From Flavobacterium panacis (GTDB lineage: Bacteria; Bacteroidota; Bacteroidia; Flavobacteriales; Flavobacteriaceae): a stretch of DNA of 64,000 bases. Of this stretch, positions 16,201-25,014 are shown piece by piece; position 1 is the first letter of the stretch; each line of letters opens with the position of its first letter. The DNA lies in assembly GCF_024649945.1 (NCBI RefSeq), contig NZ_JANKMS010000003.1, forward strand, positions 124,001 to 188,000. The letters run 5' to 3'. Made by a program: the position numbers and the translations under genes. The notes under the pieces were generated by a model. It saw only the letters and a list, made by a program, of their open reading frames with translations, did not search any database and was not told the origin of the DNA.

Positions 16201-17343
16201 ATGAGTAATTCAAAAATATGGCTATCCTCTCCTCATATGGGAGGAAATGAGCAAAAATATGTCCAAGAAGCATTTGATACAAATTGGATAGCACCTTTAG
16301 GGCCAAATGTAAACGGTTTCGAAAAAGACTTAGAGGATTATCTAAACAATGATGTTTTTGTTGGTGCTCTGAGTTCAGGGACGGCGGCAATACATTTAGG
16401 ACTTATCTTGTTGGGAGTAAAACCTGGTGATGAGGTTCTATGTCAAAGTATGACCTTTTCAGCTTCAGCAAATCCTATATTATATTTAGGAGCCACTCCT
16501 ATTTTTATTGATAGTGAATTAGAAACATGGAATCTTTGTCCTATTGCTTTAGAAAATGCCATAGTAGATAGAATTGCAAAAGGTAAAAAACCAAAAGCTA
16601 TAATTGCAGTGCATCTTTACGGAATGCCATACAAAAAAGACAGCATTCATGCTATTGCAAGTAAATATGAAATTCCTATTTTAGAAGATAGTGCTGAAGC
16701 ATTAGGAAGCAAATACAAAAACAAATGTTGCGGTACTTTTGGAGACATAGGTGTACTTTCATTTAATGGAAATAAAATAATTACCACTTCTGGAGGAGGA
16801 GCTATTGTCTGTAATAATAAAGAAGTAAAGGACAAAGCGGTTTTTCTTTCAACACAAGCTAGAGATAATGCCCCACATTATCAGCATAGTGAGGTGGGTT
16901 ATAATTATAGAATGAGTAATATTTGTGCAGGAATAGGTAGAGGGCAGATGGAAGTTTTAGATGAACATATTAATTTAAGACGAAAAATGCACGATTTTTA
17001 TATTAATTATTTTAAGAATATTGATGGGGTGACTGTTTTGACAGAACCAAATGAAGACTATTATTCAAATCATTGGTTATCTGCAATCATTATTGAACCA
17101 AATAACTTTAGCGGAAAAACAAGAGAAGATTTAAGATTAGCTTTTGAAGCTGAAAATATTGAAAGCAGGCCACTTTGGAAACCAATGCATTTACAGCCAA
17201 TATTTGAAGGATATCCTTATTATGGAGAAAAAAAATCAGAAAATTTATTTGAAAAAGGGTTATGCTTGCCATCTGGCTCAAATTTAACAGATGAGGAGCG
17301 AGTAAGGATAAAAAGTGTATTAGATATTTTTTTTGAATCATAA
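16201..17343 (+). CDS. DegT/DnrJ/EryC1/StrS aminotransferase, PglE-like
   Basis: A 380-residue PLP enzyme of the sugar aminotransferase family. I start it at the ATG at 16201 (MSNSKIWLSS), 4 bases after the acyltransferase stop, in preference to an in-frame ATG at 16168 inside that gene. The PLP lysine is Lys192 in SFNGNKIITTSGGG. HLYGMP and EDSAEALGS are the other cofactor-site blocks. The sequence resembles PglE-type enzymes that aminate UDP-2-acetamido-4-keto-6-deoxyglucose at C4 using glutamate. It would take the product of the dehydratase at 19786 and feed the acyltransferase at 15549, giving a Qui2NAc4N derivative. Confidence 0.9.
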   Translation: MSNSKIWLSSPHMGGNEQKYVQEAFDTNWIAPLGPNVNGFEKDLEDYLNNDVFVGALSSGTAAIHLGLILLGVKPGDEVLCQSMTFSASANPILYLGATPIFIDSELETWNLCPIALENAIVDRIAKGKKPKAIIAVHLYGMPYKKDSIHAIASKYEIPILEDSAEALGSKYKNKCCGTFGDIGVLSFNGNKIITTSGGGAIVCNNKEVKDKAVFLSTQARDNAPHYQHSEVGYNYRMSNICAGIGRGQMEVLDEHINLRRKMHDFYINYFKNIDGVTVLTEPNEDYYSNHWLSAIIIEPNNFSGKTREDLRLAFEAENIESRPLWKPMHLQPIFEGYPYYGEKKSENLFEKGLCLPSGSNLTDEERVRIKSVLDIFFES

Positions 17344-17361
17344 AAGACATTTAGATTAAAG

Positions 17362-17910
17362 ATGAAAATTGAAAAGACATTTATAAAAGATTTAGTAGTT
17401 GTTGAACCAACAGTTTTTGGAGACGAAAGAGGTTACTTTTTTGAGTCTTACAGTAAGACAAAATTTGAAGATTTAGGAATTAATATTGATTTTGTTCAGG
17501 ATAATCAATCTTTTTCAAAAAAAGGGACTTTAAGAGGTTTACATTATCAAAATCCTCCTTTTGCTCAAACAAAATTAGTACGTGTTTTGGAAGGGGAAAT
17601 CATTGATGTTGCTGTAGATTTGAGAAAAGATTCTCCTACTTATGGAAAAGCATTCAGTGTTCTATTGTCTGCAGAAAATAAAAAACAATTATTGGTTCCG
17701 CAAGGATTTGCACATGGTTTTTCAGTTATTAGCGAAACAGCTTCGGTGATGTATAAATGTGATCAGTTCTACAATAAACCTTCTGAAGGTGGAATTAAAT
17801 ATAACGATCCCTCTTTAAATATTGATTGGGGTATGGACTTAAAAGATGCAATAGTTTCAGAAAAAGATCAAATTCTCCCTTTTATTGAAAATTGTAATAG
17901 TTTATTTTAA
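17362..17910 (+). CDS. rfbC: dTDP-4-dehydrorhamnose 3,5-epimerase
   Basis: A 182-residue cupin enzyme that epimerises C3 and C5 of dTDP-4-keto-6-deoxyglucose, the third step of dTDP-L-rhamnose synthesis. The motif GTLRGLHYQ contains the catalytic His61. The segment VPQGFAHGF and the tyrosine in VMYKCDQFYN are also characteristic. The length matches the family. It shares one base with the start of rfbD (TAATG), and rfbA follows. The 4,6-dehydratase rfbB (rmlB) is not seen in this window. Confidence 0.95.
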   Translation: MKIEKTFIKDLVVVEPTVFGDERGYFFESYSKTKFEDLGINIDFVQDNQSFSKKGTLRGLHYQNPPFAQTKLVRVLEGEIIDVAVDLRKDSPTYGKAFSVLLSAENKKQLLVPQGFAHGFSVISETASVMYKCDQFYNKPSEGGIKYNDPSLNIDWGMDLKDAIVSEKDQILPFIENCNSLF

Positions 17911-18755
17911 TGAAAAAAATTCTTGTAACTGGTGCAACAGGACAATTAGGATCTGAACTTTTAGTTCTATCTACTTCATATCCTAATTATGAATGGGTTT
18001 TTGCCGATAGAACAAAAGCTACATTAGATAATTTAGAATTATTGAAATCACAATTAGATACAATTAAACCAAATATTATATTTAATTGTGGTGCTTATAC
18101 TGCTGTTGATAAAGCTGAATCGGAAAAAGACTTAGCCTTTATGATAAATAATTTAGCAGTAGAGTTAATTGCAAAATACTCGAAAGAAAATAATGTAAAA
18201 TTAATTCACGTATCAACAGATTATGTTTTTGACGGATTATCTTCAATAGCTTTAGATGAAGAATCAGGAACTAATCCAATAAATGTTTATGGAGAAAGTA
18301 AGCTTGCTGGTGAAATTGCATGTTTGAAAGAAAATCCTGAATCCATTATTATAAGAACCTCTTGGGTTTACAGTAAATTCGGAAATAACTTTGTAAAAAC
18401 CATGCAGAGATTAATGCAGGAAAGAGACGAAATTAACGTTGTAAATGACCAAATAGGTTCACCTACCTATGCTGCTGATTTGGCAATGGCAATGATCGAG
18501 ATAATTGAATCTGCAGAATGGATTCCAGGAATATACAATTATTCTAATGAGGGTGAAATTAGTTGGCATGAATTTGCGTTGATCATTAAAGAGCTAGGAA
18601 ATTATAATTGTAAAGTTGGGGGCATTCCGTCTTCATCATATCCTACTCCTGCAAAGCGCCCAAATTTTTCATTGTTGGATAAAACAAAAATAAAATCCGT
18701 TTATAATTTAGATGTCCCAAATTTTAAAGATAGTTTGAAAAAGATATTTATATAA
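17910..18755 (+). CDS. rfbD: dTDP-4-dehydrorhamnose reductase
   Basis: A 281-residue extended SDR that reduces dTDP-4-keto-L-rhamnose to dTDP-L-rhamnose with NAD(P)H. It has the cofactor motif TGATGQLG (residues 7-14), the STDYVFDG block and the catalytic Tyr and Lys in NVYGESKLAGE. The C-terminal RPNFSLLDKTKI is typical of RmlD. It overlaps rfbC by one base. A 64-base gap separates it from rfbA. Presence of the Rml genes implies rhamnose in the repeat unit, matching the FDQDS-type glycosyltransferase at 3429. Confidence 0.95.
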   Translation: MKKILVTGATGQLGSELLVLSTSYPNYEWVFADRTKATLDNLELLKSQLDTIKPNIIFNCGAYTAVDKAESEKDLAFMINNLAVELIAKYSKENNVKLIHVSTDYVFDGLSSIALDEESGTNPINVYGESKLAGEIACLKENPESIIIRTSWVYSKFGNNFVKTMQRLMQERDEINVVNDQIGSPTYAADLAMAMIEIIESAEWIPGIYNYSNEGEISWHEFALIIKELGNYNCKVGGIPSSSYPTPAKRPNFSLLDKTKIKSVYNLDVPNFKDSLKKIFI

Positions 18756-18819
18756 AAAACAATTTGACATTTTGTATTCTATTGTGAAGCAAAATTTTGA
18801 AATCTAAAATCAAATTTTT

Positions 18820-19704
18820 ATGAAAGGAATAATATTAGCTGGAGGTTCTGGAACAAGATTACACCCATTAACACTAGCGGTAAGTAAACAATTAATGCCG
18901 GTTTATGATAAGCCAATGATTTATTATCCATTGTCAACATTAATGATGGCGGGAATTAATGAAATTTTAATTATTTCGACGCCTCATGATTTACCACATT
19001 TTAAGAAGCTTTTAGGAGATGGAAGTACAATTGGTTGTAAATTTAGTTATGCAGAACAACCAAATCCAAATGGTTTAGCTCAGGCTTTTGTAATAGGAGA
19101 AGAATTTATTGGTAATGATAAAGTTGCTTTAGTATTGGGAGATAATATTTTCTTTGGAACAAATATGCAGCAATTATTAAAAGATAATGCTGATCCAGAG
19201 GGAGGTGTAGTTTTTGCTTATCATGTTTCTGATCCAGAAAGATACGGAGTAGTGGAATTTGATGAGAATAAAAATGCAATTTCTATAGAAGAAAAACCTT
19301 TAGAACCGAAATCAAATTATGCAGTCCCAGGTCTTTATTTTTATGATAATTCTGTAGTTGAAATTGCAAAAAATATTAAACCGAGTGCAAGAGGTGAGTA
19401 CGAAATTACGGATGTTAATAAAGTTTATCTTGAAAAGGGACAATTGAAAGTTGGAATCTTGAGTAGAGGTACGGCATGGCTTGATACAGGAACTTTTAAT
19501 AGTTTGATGCAAGCTGGACAATTTGTTCAGGTTTTGGAAGAAAGACAAGGACTCAAAGTAGGTTGTATTGAAGAAATAGCCTGGAGACAAGGATTTATCA
19601 GTGATGCTCAGCTTGAAGAATTAGCTCAGCCATTACTTAAATCAGGATATGGAACATATTTATTAGAATTTTTAAAACAAAAGAAAAAAGGTGTTAAAAT
19701 TTAA
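18820..19704 (+). CDS. rfbA: Glucose-1-phosphate thymidylyltransferase
   Basis: A 294-residue nucleotidyltransferase making dTDP-glucose from dTTP and glucose-1-phosphate, the first step of dTDP-rhamnose synthesis. It shows the uridylyl/thymidylyl signature [16 protein letters not shown] at residues 3-18, followed by [22 protein letters not shown] and the EEKP segment complete the active site. The length equals typical RmlA. The 64-base leader contains no clear promoter, so it may be read through from rfbD. The gene order rfbC-rfbD-rfbA is reversed relative to the classical rmlBDAC. Confidence 0.95.
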   Translation: MKGIILAGGSGTRLHPLTLAVSKQLMPVYDKPMIYYPLSTLMMAGINEILIISTPHDLPHFKKLLGDGSTIGCKFSYAEQPNPNGLAQAFVIGEEFIGNDKVALVLGDNIFFGTNMQQLLKDNADPEGGVVFAYHVSDPERYGVVEFDENKNAISIEEKPLEPKSNYAVPGLYFYDNSVVEIAKNIKPSARGEYEITDVNKVYLEKGQLKVGILSRGTAWLDTGTFNSLMQAGQFVQVLEERQGLKVGCIEEIAWRQGFISDAQLEELAQPLLKSGYGTYLLEFLKQKKKGVKI

Positions 19705-19742
19705 TTAGATTCACTAACTGATTATTTAAAACCTTTAATTTG

Positions 19743-19750
19743 TATTTTTG
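19743..19750 (+). promoter_or_regulatory. Bacteroidota -7 promoter element before dehydratase gene
   Basis: TATTTTTG is an exact match to the Bacteroidota housekeeping -7 consensus TAnnTTTG. A transcript starting about 7 bases downstream would have a leader of roughly 30 bases before the TTG start at 19786. No good TTTG -33 element is seen 19-21 bases upstream, so the site is a moderate prediction only. Confidence 0.4.
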
Positions 19751-19785
19751 TAGAAACTAGTTTACAGATTTAAACCAAACCTCAA

Positions 19786-21753
19786 TTGAGTACAGACAAA
19801 CCAAATAGTGTAACCTCCTTGTTATACAAGACTTTTTCGCCAAGAAATCTTAGGGCAAATATTAATAATTTAAGTTATTTGCCTAGATGGATTATTATTG
19901 CAATTGATGTAATGGTTTTGTTTTTTTCATTTTCCTTTACTTATTTGCTTTTTGAAGGTACAGCGATAGGATATATAATCACTTCCCATGATTTTTACTT
20001 TGTCGGAAGTTTGATTTTTGTTAATATTTTCTTCTTTTGGCTTTTTAGAACTTATTCGGGAATCATTAGGCATTCATCTTATATAGATGCAATTAAACTG
20101 CTTTTTTCTCAGATGTCAGTTTTAGTTTTCTTTCTGTTTATAAATTTAGTATTTGAATTATACACAGGAAACAAAGCGTTCTTAAATACTGCTCTTTTTA
20201 TAAATTTGGTATTGTCTTTCTGTGGACTGTTTTTATACCGTGTTATTGTAAAGCAGACATTTGAAATGTATTTTTCTGAGAAAGCGACAACAAAACTCGT
20301 TAGAACAGTTATTTATGGAACAGATGCTAATGCAATTTCTGTAGCAAATGCATTAAAATTTGAAACACCTTCTCGATTCAAAATTGTTGGATTTGTAGAT
20401 AAGAATAATCAGAATGCGTCTAAACGTATGCTGGATCTTCCTATCTTAATTTTAAGAAAAAAACTTCCTGCCTTAATGAGATCTGTTGCTGCAGAAGGGG
20501 TTATTATTGCTGATAAGAGTTTAACTAAAGATGAACAATTGATTATCGTTGATCAGTGTTTGGAATTTAATTACAGAGTATATACAGTTCCTTTAATTTC
20601 TGATTGGGAAAACCAAAAAGAGATTTCTCAAAAAGTTAAGAATATTCAGATTGAAGACTTATTGGAAAGAAAACCGATAGTTCTAGATAGTAAATCAATT
20701 TCTAAACAATTAAAGGATAAAACAATTTTAATTACTGGAGCTGCAGGGTCTATCGGAAGCGAGATTGTACGTCAAGTGTTGAATTTTAACCCTAAAAAAG
20801 TTATTGTTGTTGATCATGCTGAAACACCTCTGCATAATCTATGCTTAGAGACGCAAAGTATGAATTTGAATACTAAGATTGTAGCTGTGATTGCAGATGT
20901 ACGCAGTAAAAAAGCATTAGATAAAGTATTCAAAAATTATAATCCACACGTTGTTTTTCATGCTGCAGCATACAAACATGTACCATTAATGGAAGAGAAT
21001 CCAGCGCAAGCTATTCAAACCAATATTAAAGGGACAAAAAATTTAGCAGATTTATCTTGTAAATATAAGGTCAAGAAGTTTGTTATGGTTTCTACAGACA
21101 AAGCTGTAAATCCGAGTAACGTTATGGGAGCCAGTAAACGTATTGCCGAAAAATATGTACAATCTTTATTCTTGAAGAATCAAAGAGAAAATGTAGAAGG
21201 TGGCACTAAGTTTATCACTACTCGTTTCGGAAATGTTTTAGGATCAAACGGATCAGTTGTTCCATTGTTTACAAAACAAATTGCAGAAGGAGGACCTGTT
21301 ACTATAACACATCAGGATATTATTCGTTATTTCATGACAATCCCTGAAGCATGTCAACTTGTATTAGAAGCTGGAGCAATGGGTAATGGTGGTGAAATTT
21401 ATATTTTTGATATGGGTAAACCAGTTAAAATTATTGACTTGGCTAAAAAAATGATTAAACTGGCCGGTTTTATTCCAGATAAGGAAATAAAAATAAAAAT
21501 TGTTGGTTTGAGACCAGGTGAAAAATTGTACGAAGAATTATTAAATGATACTTCAAAAACATTACCAACTTATCATAACAAAATTATGATTGCACAGGAA
21601 ATTCAGGATGAATATGAAAATCTTCACAATGAAGTGGATGAACTTATCGGAATTGCTGATTTCTACGAAAATGATGATATTGTAGCTAAGATGAAAAAGA
21701 TTGTTCCAGAATTTAAGAGTATGAATTCTACTTTCGAAGTCTTAGACAAATAA
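19786..21753 (+). CDS. UDP-GlcNAc 4,6-dehydratase, PglF/WbpM/CapD family
   Basis: A 655-residue membrane-anchored nucleotide-sugar dehydratase. Four hydrophobic helices lie between about residues 38 and 150, followed by a CoA-binding-like Rossmann domain and the catalytic SDR domain. The latter has TGAAGSIGSEIVRQ near residue 315 and the STDKAVNPSNVMGASKR block characteristic of FlaA1/PglF/WbpM enzymes that make UDP-4-keto-6-deoxy sugars. The start must be the TTG at 19786: an in-frame stop lies 15 bases upstream, and the next ATG would remove the first helix. It should supply the keto-sugar for the PglE-like aminotransferase. A strong terminator follows. Confidence 0.9.
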   Translation: MSTDKPNSVTSLLYKTFSPRNLRANINNLSYLPRWIIIAIDVMVLFFSFSFTYLLFEGTAIGYIITSHDFYFVGSLIFVNIFFFWLFRTYSGIIRHSSYIDAIKLLFSQMSVLVFFLFINLVFELYTGNKAFLNTALFINLVLSFCGLFLYRVIVKQTFEMYFSEKATTKLVRTVIYGTDANAISVANALKFETPSRFKIVGFVDKNNQNASKRMLDLPILILRKKLPALMRSVAAEGVIIADKSLTKDEQLIIVDQCLEFNYRVYTVPLISDWENQKEISQKVKNIQIEDLLERKPIVLDSKSISKQLKDKTILITGAAGSIGSEIVRQVLNFNPKKVIVVDHAETPLHNLCLETQSMNLNTKIVAVIADVRSKKALDKVFKNYNPHVVFHAAAYKHVPLMEENPAQAIQTNIKGTKNLADLSCKYKVKKFVMVSTDKAVNPSNVMGASKRIAEKYVQSLFLKNQRENVEGGTKFITTRFGNVLGSNGSVVPLFTKQIAEGGPVTITHQDIIRYFMTIPEACQLVLEAGAMGNGGEIYIFDMGKPVKIIDLAKKMIKLAGFIPDKEIKIKIVGLRPGEKLYEELLNDTSKTLPTYHNKIMIAQEIQDEYENLHNEVDELIGIADFYENDDIVAKMKKIVPEFKSMNSTFEVLDK

Positions 21754-21781
21754 AAGAATAATAAATATATTCAGTATAATC

Positions 21782-21811
21782 AAAAGGTGTTTTTTTCAAA
21801 AAACACCTTTT
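21782..21811 (+). terminator. Long perfect hairpin ending block A
   Basis: A 14-bp perfect inverted repeat, AAAAGGTGTTTTTT and AAAAAACACCTTTT, is separated by two bases, so the inner A-T pairs would open as the loop. The GGTG/CACC core is flanked by runs of A and T and would terminate in either direction. It lies 28 bases after the dehydratase stop and about 85 bases before wzm. It is the clearest transcriptional boundary in the polysaccharide locus. Confidence 0.85.
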
Positions 21812-21895
21812 GGCATTTTTGAACAATTTCTTGAATGTTAAAAATCTTGTTAAATTTTTAATTTAATTTAGGTCTCTTTTCTCACATTTATATAA

Positions 21896-22762
21896 ATGGA
21901 AAATTTTAATAGTACAAACGATTGGTTGTTTGAAATAAAACCAAAAAATAAATTTTTCTCACTGAATTTTAAAGAAATTTGGCAATATAGAGATTTATTG
22001 CTGCTTTTTGTAAAAAGAGATATAATTACTGTTTATAAACAAACAGTTTTAGGACCATTATGGTACTTAATTCAACCTTTATTTACATCAATCACTTTTA
22101 CTATTATATTTAATAACGTTGCAGGAATTAAGACAGGATCTATTCCACCATTCTTGTTCAATCTTGCTGGAATTATGGTATGGAATTACTTCACAGCTTG
22201 TTTTACTGGAACTTCAGATACTTTTAGAACCAATGCTGCGATATTTGGAAAAGTTTATTTTCCGAGAATCATAACTCCATTATCTATTGTTATTTCAAAT
22301 TTGATCAAATTTGGTATTCAGTTTGGAATTTTTATTTTATTTTATTTTATCTTTTATTTTCAAGGAGTAGATTTAAACCTAAATGCATCCATATTATTCT
22401 TTCCAGTTCTAATTGCATTTATGGGAATTTTGGGATTGGGATTAGGAATGATAATTTCTTCAATGGTAACAAAATATAGAGATTTAAACAATTTAGTTGG
22501 GTTTGGAGTGCAACTTTTAATGTATATATCCGCTGTAATGTATCCGATGGAATTGATAAAAGAAAAACTTCCAAAATTTGGTTGGATAGTGGAATACAAC
22601 CCATTGGCATATATAATTGAAACATCCCGTTATATGTTGTTAAATATTGGCAGCATATCAATTTTAGGCTTAATATATACAATTGGATTTACAACTATTG
22701 TTTTCTTTACTGGATTATTAGTTTTTAATAGAACAGAAAAAAGTTTTATAGATACTGTATAA
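21896..22762 (+). CDS. wzm: ABC-2 type polysaccharide exporter permease (Wzm)
   Basis: A 288-residue inner-membrane protein with six predicted helices and the cytoplasmic N-terminal segment (FKEIWQYRDLLLLFVKRDI, then VYKQTVLGPLWYLIQP) typical of Wzm/KpsM-like permeases. It forms the channel that exports a completed undecaprenyl-linked glycan. The ATPase gene begins at the base after its stop codon. This pathway is mechanistically different from the Wzx/Wzy system of block A and suggests that a second polymer, or a polymer assembled fully in the cytoplasm, is made by the downstream glycosyltransferases. Confidence 0.92.
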   Translation: MENFNSTNDWLFEIKPKNKFFSLNFKEIWQYRDLLLLFVKRDIITVYKQTVLGPLWYLIQPLFTSITFTIIFNNVAGIKTGSIPPFLFNLAGIMVWNYFTACFTGTSDTFRTNAAIFGKVYFPRIITPLSIVISNLIKFGIQFGIFILFYFIFYFQGVDLNLNASILFFPVLIAFMGILGLGLGMIISSMVTKYRDLNNLVGFGVQLLMYISAVMYPMELIKEKLPKFGWIVEYNPLAYIIETSRYMLLNIGSISILGLIYTIGFTTIVFFTGLLVFNRTEKSFIDTV

Positions 22763-24049
22763 ATGAAAGATATTATATTAAAAGCTGAGAATATTTCAAA
22801 ACAGTACCGATTAGGTGAAGTTGGAACAGGTACTTTAAAGCACGATTTAAATAGATGGTGGTATAAAATTCGAGGAAAGGAAAATCCATATTTAAAAATT
22901 GGAGAGAGTAATGATCGCTCAAAAAAAGGAGCTTCAGATTATGTTTGGGCATTACAAGATATTAGTTTTGAAATCGAAAAAGGTGAGGTTTTAGGAATTA
23001 TTGGCAAAAATGGTGCAGGAAAATCGACACTATTAAAAATACTTTCAAAAGTAACTGCTCCAACTACAGGCAGCATAAAATCTCGTGGAAGAATAGCTTC
23101 TTTATTGGAAGTTGGCACAGGTTTTAATGGAGAAATGACAGGACGAGAAAATATCTTTTTAAATGGTGCTATTTTAGGAATGACCAAAAAAGAAATTGCT
23201 TCAAAATTAGACGAAATAATAGCGTTTTCTGGTTGCGAACGTTATATCGATACACCAGTAAAAAGATATAGTTCTGGAATGACAGTGCGTTTGGCTTTTG
23301 CTGTTGCGGCTTTTTTGGAGCCTGAAATTTTAGTTATCGATGAGGTATTAGCTGTAGGAGATGCCGAATTTCAGAAGAAAGCGATTGGAAAAATGCAGGA
23401 TATTTCTAAAGGCGAAGGACGAACGGTACTTTTTGTAAGCCATAACATGGCAGCTGTTAAGAGTTTGTGTACAAGAGGACTTGTTTTAGAACAAGGAAAG
23501 ATTGTTTTTGAAGGGAGTATTGATAATTGTATGCAAAAATATCTTGAAAGTGAGCACTCAACGGCGCATCGTATTTGGGATAAATTAAGTAGCAATTCTC
23601 CTAAAGGAGATTTTATAGAATTAATTGAGGTAAAAGTTCTTAATAATGAAGGAGAAATTAAAATAAACCATAATATATCTGAAGAGATAACTATTGAATT
23701 TACCTATGAAATTTTAAAAGAAGGTGAATTATTTACTCATGGATTTAATTTATTCAATGTAGAAAATATTCACATATTAAGTTCACATGACAAAGATTCA
23801 CAGACATTAAATATACCACATTCGAAAGGAATACATAAAAAATCAGTTGTTATTCCTGGGAATCTTCTGTCAGAAGGAAGTTACTCATGTAGTTTTGCAA
23901 TAATGCGATATAACCCTTTTTATGTAGAATTTCATGAATTAGAAGTAGTTGGCTTTAGTATTATTGACGAAATTGGTAGTAAGACTGTGAGAGGAAATTA
24001 TTCAGGTGGCTTTCCAGGTATTGTTCGTCCGTTATTAAATTGGAAGTAA
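22763..24049 (+). CDS. wzt: ABC exporter ATPase with carbohydrate-binding domain (Wzt)
   Basis: A 428-residue ATPase. Walker A is GKNGAGKS at 81-88, the signature is YSSGMTVRLAFAVAA and Walker B is EILVIDEVLAVGD. After about residue 270 there is a separate beta-rich C-terminal domain of the Wzt_C type. In E. coli O8/O9a systems this domain binds the modified non-reducing end of the glycan and so gates export. A methyltransferase gene follows 10 bases later, consistent with a methyl-capped chain end. Partner of the Wzm permease just upstream. Confidence 0.93.
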   Translation: MKDIILKAENISKQYRLGEVGTGTLKHDLNRWWYKIRGKENPYLKIGESNDRSKKGASDYVWALQDISFEIEKGEVLGIIGKNGAGKSTLLKILSKVTAPTTGSIKSRGRIASLLEVGTGFNGEMTGRENIFLNGAILGMTKKEIASKLDEIIAFSGCERYIDTPVKRYSSGMTVRLAFAVAAFLEPEILVIDEVLAVGDAEFQKKAIGKMQDISKGEGRTVLFVSHNMAAVKSLCTRGLVLEQGKIVFEGSIDNCMQKYLESEHSTAHRIWDKLSSNSPKGDFIELIEVKVLNNEGEIKINHNISEEITIEFTYEILKEGELFTHGFNLFNVENIHILSSHDKDSQTLNIPHSKGIHKKSVVIPGNLLSEGSYSCSFAIMRYNPFYVEFHELEVVGFSIIDEIGSKTVRGNYSGGFPGIVRPLLNWK

Positions 24050-24059
24050 AGAAATTAAG

Positions 24060-24863
24060 ATGAAAAAGTGGACTGGTGAAAGATTAGAAACTTTTATACT
24101 AACAAGAGATGCTATTGAGCATTTGCATAGATATGCTATTGTTAGTGATTACATAACAGACAAAGTAGTTTTAGATATAGCTTCAGGAGAAGGGTATGGT
24201 AGTAATCTAATGAGCAAAAATGCTTCATTTGTTTACGGAGTTGATATAGACACTGAAACGATTAATAAAGCAAAATCGAAGTATAATAAGGGAAATTTAG
24301 AGTTTAGAACTGGTAGTGTAGAAAAAATACCCCTTGATGATAATAGTGTTGACATTGTTGTGAGTTTTGAGACCTTAGAGCATCATGATAAACATGTGGA
24401 AATGATGTTAGAAGTAAAAAGAGTTTTAAGAGAGAATGGATTATTAATTATTTCAACTCCTGATAAATTTTATTATTCTGATGAAAGAAACTTTAAGAAT
24501 ATGTTTCATGTAAAAGAATTGTATAAAAAAGATTTCAAGGAGTTAATAGGGGGGTATTTTAATAAATTGCAATTGCTAACTCAAGTATATAGCGGTGGGG
24601 CATCTATTATTGATGAAACTAATCAAAATAAAATGAGAGTATTCTCTGGAAATTACTTGGCTATAAAAAATGAATTTGTTGACCCTCTTTATCTCATCGT
24701 AATTGCTTCTGACACAAATTTTATAGAACAGAGAAAATCCGTTTTTAGTGGAGAAAAAATACATGAAATGGTAGTAATAGATTATGTTAGGAGTAGCAAT
24801 TCATATAAGTTAGGGCATATTTTATTAAGTCCATTTAAGGCTTTAAAAAGGAGATTAAAATAA
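24060..24863 (+). CDS. Class I SAM-dependent methyltransferase
   Basis: A 267-residue Rossmann-fold methyltransferase. Motif I is VLDIASGEGYGSNLM (SAM binding), then GVDIDTETI, and motif IV is the DIVVSFETLEHHDKH block. It is placed 10 bases after wzt. In ABC-dependent O-antigen systems a methyltransferase, sometimes with a kinase, caps the non-reducing end and sets chain length. Here no kinase domain is visible. A capping role is an inference from position, and methylation of an internal sugar is also possible. It ends before a 151-base gap. Confidence 0.85.
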   Translation: MKKWTGERLETFILTRDAIEHLHRYAIVSDYITDKVVLDIASGEGYGSNLMSKNASFVYGVDIDTETINKAKSKYNKGNLEFRTGSVEKIPLDDNSVDIVVSFETLEHHDKHVEMMLEVKRVLRENGLLIISTPDKFYYSDERNFKNMFHVKELYKKDFKELIGGYFNKLQLLTQVYSGGASIIDETNQNKMRVFSGNYLAIKNEFVDPLYLIVIASDTNFIEQRKSVFSGEKIHEMVVIDYVRSSNSYKLGHILLSPFKALKRRLK

Positions 24864-25014
24864 ATGCAGGTGCTATTAATCACATTTCACAAACTAGCTT
24901 TTTTGAAGTAAACCTTGAATCATTTGCAATTCAAACGGGTAAACATTCGATTCTTGTTTGAGATAGAATTGAAAAGATCTTTTTTTAAGATAATTTAAAT
25001 TAAAAAGAAATTGC

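Noticed and set aside
24967..24988. AAAAGATCTTTT palindrome followed by T run as a terminator
   Set aside because: The palindrome has no loop-forming centre and is AT-only apart from GATC, so a stable RNA hairpin is unlikely.
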